A stretch of 64,000 bases of DNA from Leifsonia sp. Root1293. Lineage in GTDB: Bacteria > Actinomycetota > Actinomycetes > Actinomycetales > Microbacteriaceae. Shown in pieces: positions 52,665-63,200 of this stretch (position 1 is its first letter; the number at the start of each line of letters is the position of its first letter). The notes below the pieces were generated by a model, which saw nothing but the letters and a program-made list of their open reading frames with translations, ran no database searches and was not told where the DNA came from. The translations under genes were made by a program, and so were the position numbers. The stretch spans positions 1,287,898 to 1,351,897 of the forward strand of contig NZ_LMEH01000001.1 of NCBI RefSeq assembly GCF_001425325.1. The letters run 5' to 3'.

Positions 52665-53771
52665 TCAGGCTCCACTGGAACACGAGGGCAATGCGCTGGT
52701 GTCGCCACCATTCGCGATGGTCTCGAGAACGGCCATCGAGTCATCGAGGGTCTTCACACTGAACACGGTGAGCCCGTCCGGGATGTGCCCGACGACCTCG
52801 TTGCAGTTCGATGCCGGTGCGAGGAACCAGTCGGCACCCGCATCCTTGGCACCGAAGAGCTTCTGCCGGATGCCGCCGATGGCTCCGATGGTGCCTGCCG
52901 AGTCGATGGTGCCGGTTCCCGCGACGTTCTCTCCTCCGTTGAGCAGTCCGGGAGTGAGCTTGTCGATGATCCCGAGGGCGAACATCTGACCGGCACTGGG
53001 CCCGCCGACGTTGTCGAGTTGGATGTCGACGTCGAACGGGAACTCGTAGTTCATGCGCACGCCCACGCCGATCAGCGCGGTCCCGTCGGCATCTGTCGGG
53101 GTGATCTCGGCTGAGGCGGCGACGCCGTCGCGCTCGTAGTCGACCGTCGCCGCCTTGTCGGTGCCGTTCTCCGCGACGGCGTCACGGAGCGCCTGGGTGT
53201 CGTGCACCTCGGTTCCGTTCAGGGCGACGATGACGTCGCCCTCCTCGAGCACGCCCTCTGCCGGAGAGTCCTTCGAGATCCCGGCGACGGTGACCTCGCG
53301 CGGGAAGTCGTAGCCGAGCTCGACGAGGGCCGCGGCGATGGCGTCCTGCTGGGAGTCGACCATCATGGCCTGGCTCTGCTCCTGGATCTGGTCGTTGCTG
53401 ACGTCCGCCGGGAACACGGCATCGATCGGGAGCACAGCGCGGGTCGGGTCGAACCACGACGTCGCGACCTCGAACCAACCGGGCTGCTGCTCGCGGTTGC
53501 CCTTCTGGGAGACCGTGAGCAGGTCGAGCGATCCCTTCGTCTCGTAGGTCTTCTCGCTGGGGATGCTGATCAGCGGCACCTGCTCGCCATCGTGCTCCGC
53601 CGTGCCGAGGGTGTTGTAGACCGGCCCGGGAAGATCGATCACGTACGGCGCCGGCATGGCGCCGAGAACGATGACGGCGACGAGGGCGATCCCGAGGATG
53701 ATCCAGCCCGGCCGCGATCGCCGCGGTGGGCGAGCGCCGTCGTCGGTCGCGGCATCCGTGAACAGTGACAA
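52665..53771 (-). CDS. PDZ-domain Lon-like membrane protease (368 aa)
   Basis: One N-terminal membrane helix, then a PDZ domain (about 165-230) and a Lon-type proteolytic domain with the catalytic Ser in GPSAGQMFALGI and a Lys in GIRQKL. This is the YlbL/Rv3194c-like family. TTG at 53771 starts the MSLFTDAATDDG peptide after an AAGGGAA leader. It is divergent from the DUF2342 gene. Confidence 0.9.
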   Translation of the reverse strand: MSLFTDAATDDGARPPRRSRPGWIILGIALVAVIVLGAMPAPYVIDLPGPVYNTLGTAEHDGEQVPLISIPSEKTYETKGSLDLLTVSQKGNREQQPGWFEVATSWFDPTRAVLPIDAVFPADVSNDQIQEQSQAMMVDSQQDAIAAALVELGYDFPREVTVAGISKDSPAEGVLEEGDVIVALNGTEVHDTQALRDAVAENGTDKAATVDYERDGVAASAEITPTDADGTALIGVGVRMNYEFPFDVDIQLDNVGGPSAGQMFALGIIDKLTPGLLNGGENVAGTGTIDSAGTIGAIGGIRQKLFGAKDAGADWFLAPASNCNEVVGHIPDGLTVFSVKTLDDSMAVLETIANGGDTSALPSCSSGA

Positions 53772-53901
53772 CGGGTTCCCTTCATCAGTACGACCCCGCG
53801 CTCGCTGTTCGCGACGGGCGGACTCCCGGGCCCGCCTGCGGACGCATTTCCCGACAAGTTACCAAGGTTCCGGGGATAGCGTAGGGATACGCGACTGAGA
53901 G

Positions 53902-55275
53902 GTGCCTGAAGTGGCCGAGAACCCCGAACGGGACGACGAACCCGGATCCGAGGACGAACTGCGCGACATGCTGCAGCAGTTCCTGGCGGGCGGGTCGGGC
54001 TTCGATCCGAGCCAGCTCGCCGGTGCAGCGGGTCTGCCGAACGACCCCGCCTCCATCGCAGCACTGATGAGCCAGCTGCAGGGGGCCCTCCGCAACTCGT
54101 CCGAGGGCATCGACTGGAGCATCGCGCTCAAGGCTGGAGAAGACCGCGCTGCGGCGACCCAGCTCTTCCCGACCGATGAGCAGCGCGCCCAGCTCGACGC
54201 GGCCTTCCACATCGCGTCCCTGTGGCTCGACGAGGTCGTCTCGGTCAGCGAGCTCTCCGACACACCCCAGCTCATCACCCGCAAGCAGTGGGTCACGAAG
54301 ACCATGCCGGTCTGGACCCAGCTGGCTGAACCCGTCGCCTCCAGCATCGCGGATGCGCTGACCCGCGCTCTGTCGGAACAGGCTCCCGAGGAGATGCGGA
54401 GCATGGTCGCCAACGCCGGCTCCCTGATGCGCTCCATCGGCGGAACCATGTTCGCGATGCAGCTCGGCCAGGTCGTCGGACAGCTCGCCAGCGAGGTCGT
54501 CTCGGGCGGCGACGTCGGAATCCCCCTGCTCGGCGACGGAGAGGCCGCGCTCCTGCCGCAGAACGTCGCCGGTTTCGGCGAGGGCCTCGACGTCGAGGAC
54601 GACCAGGTGCAGATCTACCTCGCAGTGCGCGAGCTCGCCCACGCCCGCCTGTTCCGGCACGCACGCTGGCTGCGCCTGCACATGATCAGCTCGATCACGG
54701 AGTTCTCGCGCGGCCTGCGCATCGACAACGAACAGCTGCAGGATCTCGCGGAGCGTTTCGACCCCTCGAGTCCCGAACAGTTGCGCGACGCCCTCACCAA
54801 CGGCTCGCTCATCCCGCCCAAGACCGATGTCCAGCTGGCCGCGCTCGCCCGCCTCGAGACCATGCTCGCACTGGTCGAGGGCTGGGTCGATGTCGTGACG
54901 GCGGCGGCGACCTCCCGTCTGCCCAAGTCCGCAGCGATCGCCGAGATGGTGCGCCGCCGTCGCGCCTCGGGCGGTCCGGCCGAATCCGCGTTCTCCACGC
55001 TCGTCGGACTGGAGCTGCGCCCGCGTCGACTCCGGGAGGCCGCAGCCATGTGGCAGGCCGTGACGGATGCCGTCGGCGGCGAAGCCCGCGACGCGCTGTG
55101 GGCCCACCCCGACATCCTGCCGACGTCGGAGGACCTCGACGACCCGATGGGTCTCGTCACGAGGCTCACGCAGACGGCGGAGGGCGGCGAGCCTGCTCTC
55201 GACGACATCGACCAGGCCCTGGAGGACCTGCTCCGCAACGACGGACCCGAGAGGCCGAGCGAACCGCAGGTGTAG
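53902..55275 (+). CDS. DUF2342 zincin-type metalloprotease-like protein (457 aa)
   Basis: The segment VRELAHARLFRHARWLRLHM is the degenerate zincin helix of the DUF2342 family (orthologue of Rv3195 as I recall). An acidic Gly/Phe N-terminus (EDELRDMLQQFLAGGSGFDP) precedes the helical body. GTG at 53902 is used; a GTG at 53911 with GAGG upstream is equally plausible. The protease role is known from structural resemblance, not tested here. Confidence 0.88.
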   Translation: MPEVAENPERDDEPGSEDELRDMLQQFLAGGSGFDPSQLAGAAGLPNDPASIAALMSQLQGALRNSSEGIDWSIALKAGEDRAAATQLFPTDEQRAQLDAAFHIASLWLDEVVSVSELSDTPQLITRKQWVTKTMPVWTQLAEPVASSIADALTRALSEQAPEEMRSMVANAGSLMRSIGGTMFAMQLGQVVGQLASEVVSGGDVGIPLLGDGEAALLPQNVAGFGEGLDVEDDQVQIYLAVRELAHARLFRHARWLRLHMISSITEFSRGLRIDNEQLQDLAERFDPSSPEQLRDALTNGSLIPPKTDVQLAALARLETMLALVEGWVDVVTAAATSRLPKSAAIAEMVRRRRASGGPAESAFSTLVGLELRPRRLREAAAMWQAVTDAVGGEARDALWAHPDILPTSEDLDDPMGLVTRLTQTAEGGEPALDDIDQALEDLLRNDGPERPSEPQV

Positions 55276-55372
55276 CGGAACCGGAGACGCTTCGGCCGCG
55301 GACTCGGTCCGCGACGGCCGCCCCTGTGGACGATCCGGCACGCGCCAGCGCCGAGCGGAGCACACTGCTGGG

Positions 55373-56254
55373 ATGTCGCTTCGACTCGACCCCCGCATCC
55401 CGCTGGTCTGGCGCACTCCGGACACCCTGCAGATCGGCGTCGACGAACCCGTCGCGACCATCAATGGCGTCACGACCTCCGATGAGCGCATCATCGCGGC
55501 ATTGCAGGCCGGCTTGCCGCGGGGAACCCTCGATGTCGTCGCCGCCCTCGTGGGCGGTGATCCTGCCCAGGTCGATGCGATCCTGACGCAGCTCGGCCCC
55601 GCGATCCTCGACAGCGATCTGCTGGCTCCGCCTCGCACGGGCGACGTCATCGTCGACGGGAGCGGCGAGACGGCCGACGCCATCGCGGAGATGCTCGACG
55701 GCCTGGGGCATACGATCCGCCGCACCGACGGGCTTCCCCATGAGCTGCCGGATGGCGCCACGGAACGGATCGCGCCCGATGTCGTCGTGCTCGTCGCCCA
55801 CCATGTGGTGCGGCCGGCGCGCTACGGGCACTGGCTGCGCCGCGATGTCCCTCACCTCGCGGTGGTCTTCGGCGACACGACCCTCTCCGTGGGCCCGTTC
55901 GTGCAGCCCGGCTCCGAGGCGCCGTGTTTGTGTTGTCTCGATCTCGCCCGTCAGGACGCCGACCCTGCATGGCAGGCCATCGCCACGCAGTTGGCCTATC
56001 GGGCGCCGTCGGCCGAAGAGCCCGTCGCCCGCCTGCTCGGCGCCGCCGTCGCCGGCACGGCGATCGATCGCTGGCTGCGCACGGGAGAGTCCGGGCTGGC
56101 CGGTGCAGCCATCGTCATCGACGCGCGGACCGGCGCGAACTCGATCCGGATGCTCCCGCCGCACTCGCAGTGCGGGTGCCGAGCTCTGACAGGAATCTCG
56201 ACGGTTCCCGGGGTGCGCGCTGATGCTGACCCACCTGCGCCCAGCTCAGCATGA
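55373..56254 (+). CDS. TOMM-type leader-binding/cyclodehydratase-like protein (293 aa)
   Basis: The APCLCCLDLARQDADPAWQAI motif and the ThiF-like N-terminal half resemble actinobacterial proteins annotated as TOMM precursor leader-peptide-binding proteins. No YcaO partner or precursor peptide is visible nearby, so a RiPP role is unproven. Cys residues at CLCC and CGC may bind zinc. Its last 140 bp are antisense to the 3' end of uvrD2. Confidence 0.75.
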   Translation: MSLRLDPRIPLVWRTPDTLQIGVDEPVATINGVTTSDERIIAALQAGLPRGTLDVVAALVGGDPAQVDAILTQLGPAILDSDLLAPPRTGDVIVDGSGETADAIAEMLDGLGHTIRRTDGLPHELPDGATERIAPDVVVLVAHHVVRPARYGHWLRRDVPHLAVVFGDTTLSVGPFVQPGSEAPCLCCLDLARQDADPAWQAIATQLAYRAPSAEEPVARLLGAAVAGTAIDRWLRTGESGLAGAAIVIDARTGANSIRMLPPHSQCGCRALTGISTVPGVRADADPPAPSSA

Positions 56255-57857
56255 GCGAACGGCGGGCTCGCGTGATGCCGACGTAGAGCAGGCGGCGCTC
56301 CTCATCGATCTGCTCGAACGACTTCGCATAGCTGATGGGAACGAGGCCCTCGCTGAGACCGACGACGAAGACGTGATCCCACTCGAGCCCCTTGGCCGAG
56401 TGGAGGGTGGCGAACGTGACCGCCGAGACCGTCGGCTCGTGCTGCGAACGCTGGCGTTCGAGCAGCTCGTCCGTGAAGTCGCGGAAGGTGGTCCCCGGAG
56501 CCGCGACGTCGACGAGGCCCATGATCGCGTCAAGCGATTCCCACCGGTCGCGCACGGCGCCTCGCGCCTCGGGCGGACTCTGGCTCCAGCCGATCGAGCG
56601 CAGCACGTCGCTCACGGACTTGAACAGCGGCTCCCCCACGATGGAGACGGATGCCGCCCGCAACGCCAGAACCGCCTGCTTGACCTCAGGCAGGTCGAAG
56701 AATCGCTTCGAGCCTCGGATGAGGTAGCTGAGTCCGGCTTCGACGAAGGCCTGCTCGAGGGCCGCGGACTGCACGTTCACGCGGAACAGCACGGCGATGT
56801 CCTCGGCCTTCGCGCCGGAGTCGATCAGCTCGATCACCCGCTGCGCGACGCCGCGGGCCTCCCCCATGTCGGTCTGGAAGCTCCTCTCGGCGACCTCTGG
56901 ACCCGTCACGGCTCCCTCTCCCACCGTCGGCAGGAGGGTGAGAGCACCGGGCCGTCCACGCATGAGTCGGTTCGCCGTGTCGATCACGGGCGGGGCGGAC
57001 CTGTAGTTCTGCTCGAGGCGCACGACGGTCGCGTCGGGGAATCGGCTGGGGAAGTCGAGGAGGTACTCCGACCGCGCGCCGGCGAAGGAGTAGATGGTCT
57101 GGCTCGCGTCGCCGACGACGCACAGGTCGCGCCTGTCGCCGAGCCAGAGCCGCAGCAGCTGATACTGCAATGGCGAGACATCCTGGAACTCGTCGACCAC
57201 GAAGAAGCGGTACTGCTCGCGCACCTGCATGGCGACGGCGGGCTCCTGCTCGATCATGCCCGCGACGGCCAGCAACACGTCCTCGAAGTCGACCTGCCTG
57301 CGGGCGTCCTTCAGGTCCTCGTAGGCCTGTTGCAGCGCGATCGTGCGCTCCAGGTCGAGTTGGCCCGGCAGCGACCTCGTGTGCGAGACGGCCGCGTACT
57401 CCTCGATCGAGAGGCCGCTCACCTTGCGCCACTCGATCTCGCCCGCCGCGTCGCGGAGGGTGGCGGTGTCGACCTTGAGATGAATGGTCTCGGCAGCGTG
57501 GGCGAGAACGCGCGCCTTGGCGTCGATGATGGCGGGGGCCGTGCCGCCGACGACCTGGGGCCAGAAGAAGCCGAGCTGCGAGAGCGCCGCGGCGTGGAAG
57601 GTGCGTGCCGACACACCGCCGGCTCCGAGCATCCGGAGTCGTCCGCGCAGTTCGGCGGCGGAGCGCGCCGTGAAGGTGAGCGCCATGACCCGATTCGGCG
57701 CATAGGCGCCTGTGGCGACGCCGTAGGCGATGCGATGCGTGATGGCGCGGGTCTTGCCGGTTCCGGCGCCGGCCAGGATGCTGACCGGACCGACGAGCGC
57801 CTCGGCTGCGACCCGCTGCTGCGCGTCGAGTCCGGAGAGGAGGTCGTCAGGGCTCAC
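56115..57857 (-). CDS. uvrD2: ATP-dependent DNA helicase, UvrD2-like (580 aa)
   Basis: Walker A AGAGTGKTRAITHRI, motif II VVDEFQDVSPLQY, VVGDASQTIYSFAGA and the C-terminal LLYVGITRARRSLMLSWA are SF1A helicase motifs. It has no HRDC domain, unlike mycobacterial UvrD2. It overlaps nudC by 4 bp, so they are coexpressed. Its last 140 bp are antisense to the convergent TOMM-like gene. Confidence 0.92.
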   Translation of the reverse strand: MSPDDLLSGLDAQQRVAAEALVGPVSILAGAGTGKTRAITHRIAYGVATGAYAPNRVMALTFTARSAAELRGRLRMLGAGGVSARTFHAAALSQLGFFWPQVVGGTAPAIIDAKARVLAHAAETIHLKVDTATLRDAAGEIEWRKVSGLSIEEYAAVSHTRSLPGQLDLERTIALQQAYEDLKDARRQVDFEDVLLAVAGMIEQEPAVAMQVREQYRFFVVDEFQDVSPLQYQLLRLWLGDRRDLCVVGDASQTIYSFAGARSEYLLDFPSRFPDATVVRLEQNYRSAPPVIDTANRLMRGRPGALTLLPTVGEGAVTGPEVAERSFQTDMGEARGVAQRVIELIDSGAKAEDIAVLFRVNVQSAALEQAFVEAGLSYLIRGSKRFFDLPEVKQAVLALRAASVSIVGEPLFKSVSDVLRSIGWSQSPPEARGAVRDRWESLDAIMGLVDVAAPGTTFRDFTDELLERQRSQHEPTVSAVTFATLHSAKGLEWDHVFVVGLSEGLVPISYAKSFEQIDEERRLLYVGITRARRSLMLSWAQVGQHQRAPREPSRFLSELGTRTASAAGASGSSSRRSARR

Positions 57858-58834
57858 CAGCGGCCCTCGTGGTCGGGGATCGGCCCGCCGAACCAGTCCT
57901 CGAGCAGCGCGCGTGCGATCGACGCGGCACCGGGCAGGAGCACTCCGCTGCCCGGAGAGGCGAGCTGCTCCCGAGTGAGCCAGCGCAGATCGACGATCTC
58001 GACTCCGTCGGGCATCAGACTCTCCGGGTCCTGTGCCTCGGACAGGCGGGCATGGAATCCGAGCATGATCGAGGCCGGGAACGGCCAGGGCTGCGAGCCG
58101 CGGTAGACCGGGTCGACGACGTCGACGCCGGACTCCTCCTTCATCTCACGGATGACGGCGTGCTCGAGCGACTCGCCGGGCTCGACGAATCCAGCCAGCA
58201 GGGAGTAGCGACCTGGCGTCCAGTTGGCGTTGGAGCCGAGCAGCACGCGATCGTCGGCGTCCGTGATCAGCACGATGACGGCCGGGTCGGTGCGCGGGAA
58301 GATGTCGATGTCGTCCTTGGGGCAGTGCCGCACCCAGCCGGCCTGCTGCGGGATGGTCGCTGTTCCGCAGCGCGGACAGAAGCCGTGGGACGCATGCCAG
58401 TTGGCGACGGAGACGATCTCCGCGAACAGCGCGGCATCCCCATCGGAGAGGAGCGGCGCAGCGGCGCGCAGGGTCGTCCAGCGAGCCGGGTCCTGCTCGA
58501 TCCGGCCGGCGACCTCGTCGCCGACCATGGCTGCGACGAGCGGAGTACCGACGAGAGGCTCCTCGGTGCCTCGACCGAGGTAGAGGTACTGCTCGGCACC
58601 GACGGCGGCATCGGGATCGAGCAGGGCGAGGGACGGAGCACCGGCACCGGCCGAGCCGTTCATCGGATCCGCGAGGAGGATCCGAGCCTTGTGCACGGCG
58701 ATGACCCTGGTGAGCGGGTCGGCCAGCAGCGAATCGAGCAGTCCATCGCGGGAACGGGCGTCGGCATCGCGGTCGAGCAGGTGGCGGGCGAGCGGGATGC
58801 TCAGGGGGCCGTGACTCACCAGGCGTCTCCTCAA
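57854..58834 (-). CDS. nudC: NAD+ diphosphatase (326 aa)
   Basis: Nudix box GFVEPGESLEHAVIREMKEESGV and the NudC-specific SQPWPFP follow a zinc-ribbon (FCPRCG...HCPKDD). The fourth zinc ligand, normally Cys, is Asp. The enzyme hydrolyses NADH or NAD+ to NMN and AMP and can decap NAD-RNA. It precedes uvrD2 with a 4-bp overlap. Confidence 0.94.
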   Translation of the reverse strand: MRRRLVSHGPLSIPLARHLLDRDADARSRDGLLDSLLADPLTRVIAVHKARILLADPMNGSAGAGAPSLALLDPDAAVGAEQYLYLGRGTEEPLVGTPLVAAMVGDEVAGRIEQDPARWTTLRAAAPLLSDGDAALFAEIVSVANWHASHGFCPRCGTATIPQQAGWVRHCPKDDIDIFPRTDPAVIVLITDADDRVLLGSNANWTPGRYSLLAGFVEPGESLEHAVIREMKEESGVDVVDPVYRGSQPWPFPASIMLGFHARLSEAQDPESLMPDGVEIVDLRWLTREQLASPGSGVLLPGAASIARALLEDWFGGPIPDHEGRW

Positions 58835-58974
58835 CTCACGGGTGCGGCGTTCGTTCTCCGCGCTGCTGTTCGGTCCGTCGTCGTCACGTCTGGCGCTGAA
58901 AGCACGGAAAGGAGGCTCTCGGCGAAGGCGTGGCGGTCGGCCGCAGCCGAAGCACGAGGACGTACCCTGAAGGC

Positions 58975-60294
58975 ATGGCCCGAACCCATCTCACTCTAGC
59001 CGCGCTGGCCACCGCAGCCGTTCCCGGTCTCGATGTGCAGTCAGCACGCAGTCACACCGGATCCGGCCACGGCGAGTTCGATTCCGCCGTGGTGACGGCG
59101 CGCGACGGCCGCGAGGTCATCGTGCGGATGCCGCGCAGCCAGGCCGCTGAGACGGAGCAGGCTGCCGACCTCGTCGCGCTGCGTGCACTCACGACGGGCG
59201 TGCGCAGCCGCCTGCCGTTCGACGTGCCCGAGTACCTCGGCCAGGCGCCGATCAACGGCACGCGGGCCCTCGCCTACGGCTTCCTTCCGGGGCATCCGGT
59301 CAGCCTCGACCGCCTCACCTCCGACGCCGGCCTCGCCGCCAGCGTCGGCCGTGCCATCGCGGCAGTGCACTCGCTGCCCACCTCCTTCATCTCGGACGCT
59401 GGCCTGCCGATGCAGTCGGCCCCCGATGCTCGAGCGGCCACGATCACCCTGGTCGGCCGCGCTGCCGACACGGGGCATCTGCCGGCCGCTCTCCTTCGAC
59501 GCTGGGAGGAGGCGACGGACGATGACAGCCTCTGGCAGTTCGCTCCCGTCGTGATCAACGGCACGCTGAGTGCCGCTTCCCTGCTGGTCTCCGACGACGC
59601 GGTGTCGTCGATCGTCGGCTGGTCCGGTCTGCGGGTGGGCGACAGCGCCCGCGATCTGCACTGGCTGCTCGCCTCGCGCGGCGAGGCCGCCGAGACAGCC
59701 ATCGCCGCCTACACCTCAGGGCGAGGATCATCATCCGATCGCCTGATCACCCAGCGTGCGATGCTCTACGCCGAGCTCGAGCTGGCGCGGTGGCTGCTGC
59801 ACGGTGTCGAGACCCACGATCAGGGCGTGATCACCGATGCCATCGCGATGCTCGACGGGCTGGTCGACAGCGTGCACGCCGACGTCATGAACCCCATCTC
59901 ACCGCTCACCGGACCGGTGATGGCGGTCTCCGACGTCGAGGCCATGCTGCAGGACACGCCCCGCACCGAACTCCGCCGCGGCGGGGGTGCCGAGATGCAC
60001 ACGGACAGCTACGACCAGTCGTCCTTCGAGCTCGAGAGCTACGGCGAGCCCGAGAAGCCGGCGTGGCACACCCTGTCGAAGACGGGTGAGCCGTTCGCCT
60101 CTCACGACGATTCGGAGACCGGTCCGATCGAGCTGTTCTCGATGGACGATGACGCCGAGGCGTCGGATGCGGCATCCGACGACGATCCCGACGCGACGGC
60201 GGCCTTCGACGCCGGCCTCGAAGCCCGGTCGGGCTCACGCCGGGCCTCCGACGAGACCGACGACCACAGCGCGAGAAGGTCCTCCTCTTCGTAG
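58975..60294 (+). CDS. Aminoglycoside-phosphotransferase-like protein with a degenerate active site (439 aa)
   Basis: The overall layout follows the APH/choline-kinase fold: a small lobe with VTARDGREVIVRMPRSQ and a C-lobe with VVINGTLSAASLLVSD and SIVGWSGLRVGDSARDLHWLL. In active members the first would read HGDLHPGN and the second DW; here they are NGTLSAAS (195-202) and GW (215-216). It is likely a pseudokinase. Residues 350-439 are an acidic Asp/Ser/Ala tail that overlaps, in antisense, the end of adnB by 193 bp. Its neighbours suggest a role beside DNA repair. Confidence 0.8.
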   Translation: MARTHLTLAALATAAVPGLDVQSARSHTGSGHGEFDSAVVTARDGREVIVRMPRSQAAETEQAADLVALRALTTGVRSRLPFDVPEYLGQAPINGTRALAYGFLPGHPVSLDRLTSDAGLAASVGRAIAAVHSLPTSFISDAGLPMQSAPDARAATITLVGRAADTGHLPAALLRRWEEATDDDSLWQFAPVVINGTLSAASLLVSDDAVSSIVGWSGLRVGDSARDLHWLLASRGEAAETAIAAYTSGRGSSSDRLITQRAMLYAELELARWLLHGVETHDQGVITDAIAMLDGLVDSVHADVMNPISPLTGPVMAVSDVEAMLQDTPRTELRRGGGAEMHTDSYDQSSFELESYGEPEKPAWHTLSKTGEPFASHDDSETGPIELFSMDDDAEASDAASDDDPDATAAFDAGLEARSGSRRASDETDDHSARRSSSS

Positions 60295-63200
60295 AGGCGT
60301 TCCGGCCGCACGACGACGTCGTCGGCCACGAAGTAGAACACCGCATCGACGGTGGACGGATCGACGCCCTTCCAGCGCGCGTAAGCGAGTCGATAGAGGG
60401 CCAGCTGGGTCTGCTTGAGTTCGAGGTCGCGGGCATCGGTCGGCGCTCGTCCGGTCTTCCAATCCACGACCTGGTAGCCGGTCTCGGTGCGGTAGACGGC
60501 GTCGAGCTTGCAGATGAACACCTGGCCGGCCAGAGCCAGGTGGATCTCGATCTCGACGTCCTCCGGCGCGCGATCGGCCCATTCCGACCGTTCGAAGGTC
60601 GCCTGCAGGTGGGCGAGACGGTCATTCTCGGGCGTCGCGTCCACGGCGTCGACGATGGTGTCGGCATCCGACTCATCGGCAGACACGTAGAGAAGATCGA
60701 AGGACCCGACGCCAGCCGAGCGGTGTTCGACCCAGCTGTGGAACAGCGTCCCGAGTCGCGTCGCGCGATAAGGACGCTGCGGCAACGGCCTGCGCAGACC
60801 CTCCGCGACCTCCCCCGGCCGATCGACGTAGTCCTTGAACCGCGACGCCGGGATTCGGGCCGGCAGGGCGACGGGCTCGGGCTGGGCCCGCCGGCTGCGC
60901 TCGGCGAGCAGCAGGTCGATGTCACGGCTCCACGGCGTCGCCGGGTGCACGAGGCTGCGCGAACGCTCCCGGGCGGCCGAGCGTACGGCATCAGCGGCCT
61001 GCTCGACACGTCCCCGGCGGGTGCCGAGGGGATCAAACGGCCACTCCCCCGTGCGATCAGCGCGATCGGACGGGTTCTCCTCGTTCTCCGGGGCGTCGGG
61101 AAGCTCTGCGATGATGCCGACCTCCGCGAGCTCGCGGAGGTATCGGCTGGGCTGCTTGGGGCGCACGCCGTCGGCCCAGAACGAGCCTGTGAGCAGCAGC
61201 TGCTCGCGGGCACGGGTGACGGCGACGTAGGCGAGCCGGCGCTCCTCGAGGGCGCTGCGCTCCGCCAGGGCGGCCTTGAACGCGACGAACTCGTCACGGA
61301 ACTGCTGCTGGGTGGCGACGCCTCGCCAGGGCAGCACGGGCAGTTCGAGCCTGTCGCCGCGGAACTCGTAGGGCAGCTGGCCGAACGACACCCAGCCGCC
61401 ACCCTCCCGTGGTGCACTCGGCAGGCCGGCCTCCGTCATGCCCGGAACGACGACGAAGTCCCACTCCAGACCCTTGGAGCCGTGGATGGTGAGCAGCTGC
61501 ACGACGCCGCGCTCACCCGGATCGCTTCGAGGACCCAGGTCGTCGGCCTTCTCGGCGCGATCGAGCCAGGCGAGGAAGCTCCCCAGGGTTCCGCGTTCGT
61601 CGGCGGCCACGAAGGCGGCCACCTCGTCGTGGAACGCGTAGAGGTTCGCCATGCCGCGCTCGTTGCGCTCGTTGGCGCTCACCTCGATGTCGAGCCGTAG
61701 CTCCTGTTCGACGAGCCGGACGAAGTCGGGCAGCGCGAGCCCGACACGGGATCGCAGGAACGCCAGTCGGGCGCCGGCACCTCGCAGGCGGTAGAGGCCG
61801 AGATCGCTGAACCCGGTGAGCTGGCGGTGCTCGGCCGGAGCCGTCGAGACGAAGTCGAGTGCGTCGACGATGGATGCCGCGTCGTCGACGGCGACGGATT
61901 CACGCAGCGCCCGCCGCACCTCGTCACCGACGTCCTTCTGCTGCCAGTCCCGGCTCTGCAACCAGGCGGCCACGCGGGCGAGTTCGGCGAGATCGCGGGG
62001 CCCGATGCGGAACAGGGCTCCGGAGAGCAGTCGCAGCAGGGACGACCCAGCCGCTGGATCGTGCACCACCCGCAGGGTCGCAACGAGGTCGACCACCTCG
62101 GGCGTCGACAACAGGCCGCCGATACCGAGCACGTGGCACGGGATGCCCCGCCGCCGCAGCGCCTCGGCGAAGAACTCCATGTGGCGGCGCGCCCGGAACA
62201 ACATCGCAGCGGTCGGTCTGTCGCCCTCGGGAAGAGACGGGTCCAGCCGGGCGGAGAACCACTCGGCGACAGCATCGGCCTCGTCGACCATCTGCTCGGA
62301 GAACGACGCCGTCAGCACTCCCGTCGGGGCATCGGGGCGGGGCGAGAGCGTGGCGACGCCGACCGTCGTTACGGCGGTCAGGGGTTCGACCAGGCGATTG
62401 GCCGCGTCGAGCACGACGGTGGGATTGCGCCAGCTCGTCGACAGGCTGAGCGTCTCTGCCCCGGACCCGTCGGTCACGAAGTCGGAGGCGAAGCGGCTGA
62501 GATTGTCGGCGCTGGCGCCCCGCCATCCGTAGATCGACTGGTGGGGGTCGCCGACGGCCATCACGCCCTGACCGGCGAAGAGGGTCGAGAGCAATCGGGT
62601 CTGTCCGACCGAGGTGTCCTGGTACTCGTCGAGGAGGATGACCTTGTAGCGGTCGCGGTAGCCATCGACCACCCGCGGGCTGCGCTCGCACGCCGCCCTG
62701 GCCAGGGCGACCTGGTCGGAGAACTCGACGAGTCCGAGCCTGCGCTTCTCGGCGTCGAAGCGAGCCGCGAGATCGAGGAGCACGTCGAGCGATTCGACGT
62801 GGGCGAGGGCGGTTGTCACGTCGGCGTACTGCTTGGCGGCGCCGGTCTTCTCGTTGTACGGCAGCTCGGCGAGGCGACGGAACTCCTGTCCGAAGCGCCG
62901 CACCTCGGATGCGTCGGCCTCGTTCTCGGCGAGAGCGCGACTGAGACGGAGAACGGCGTCCGTGACGTCATCCACACGCTTGCCGATGCGCACCAGACGG
63001 TCGTCGCCGTGCTCGACCGTGACCCTGCGTGCGAGCAACCAGGCCGACGACTCGCTGAGCAGTTGCGATTCCGGCTCCCGGCCGAGGATGACGGCGTTGT
63101 CGTGGAAGATGCTGTTCGCGAAGGCGTTGTAGGTCGACACGGTCGGGCGGTCGAAGAGCGAGTTCGCCCCGGCATCCGATGCCGTCGCTCCGATGGCGCC

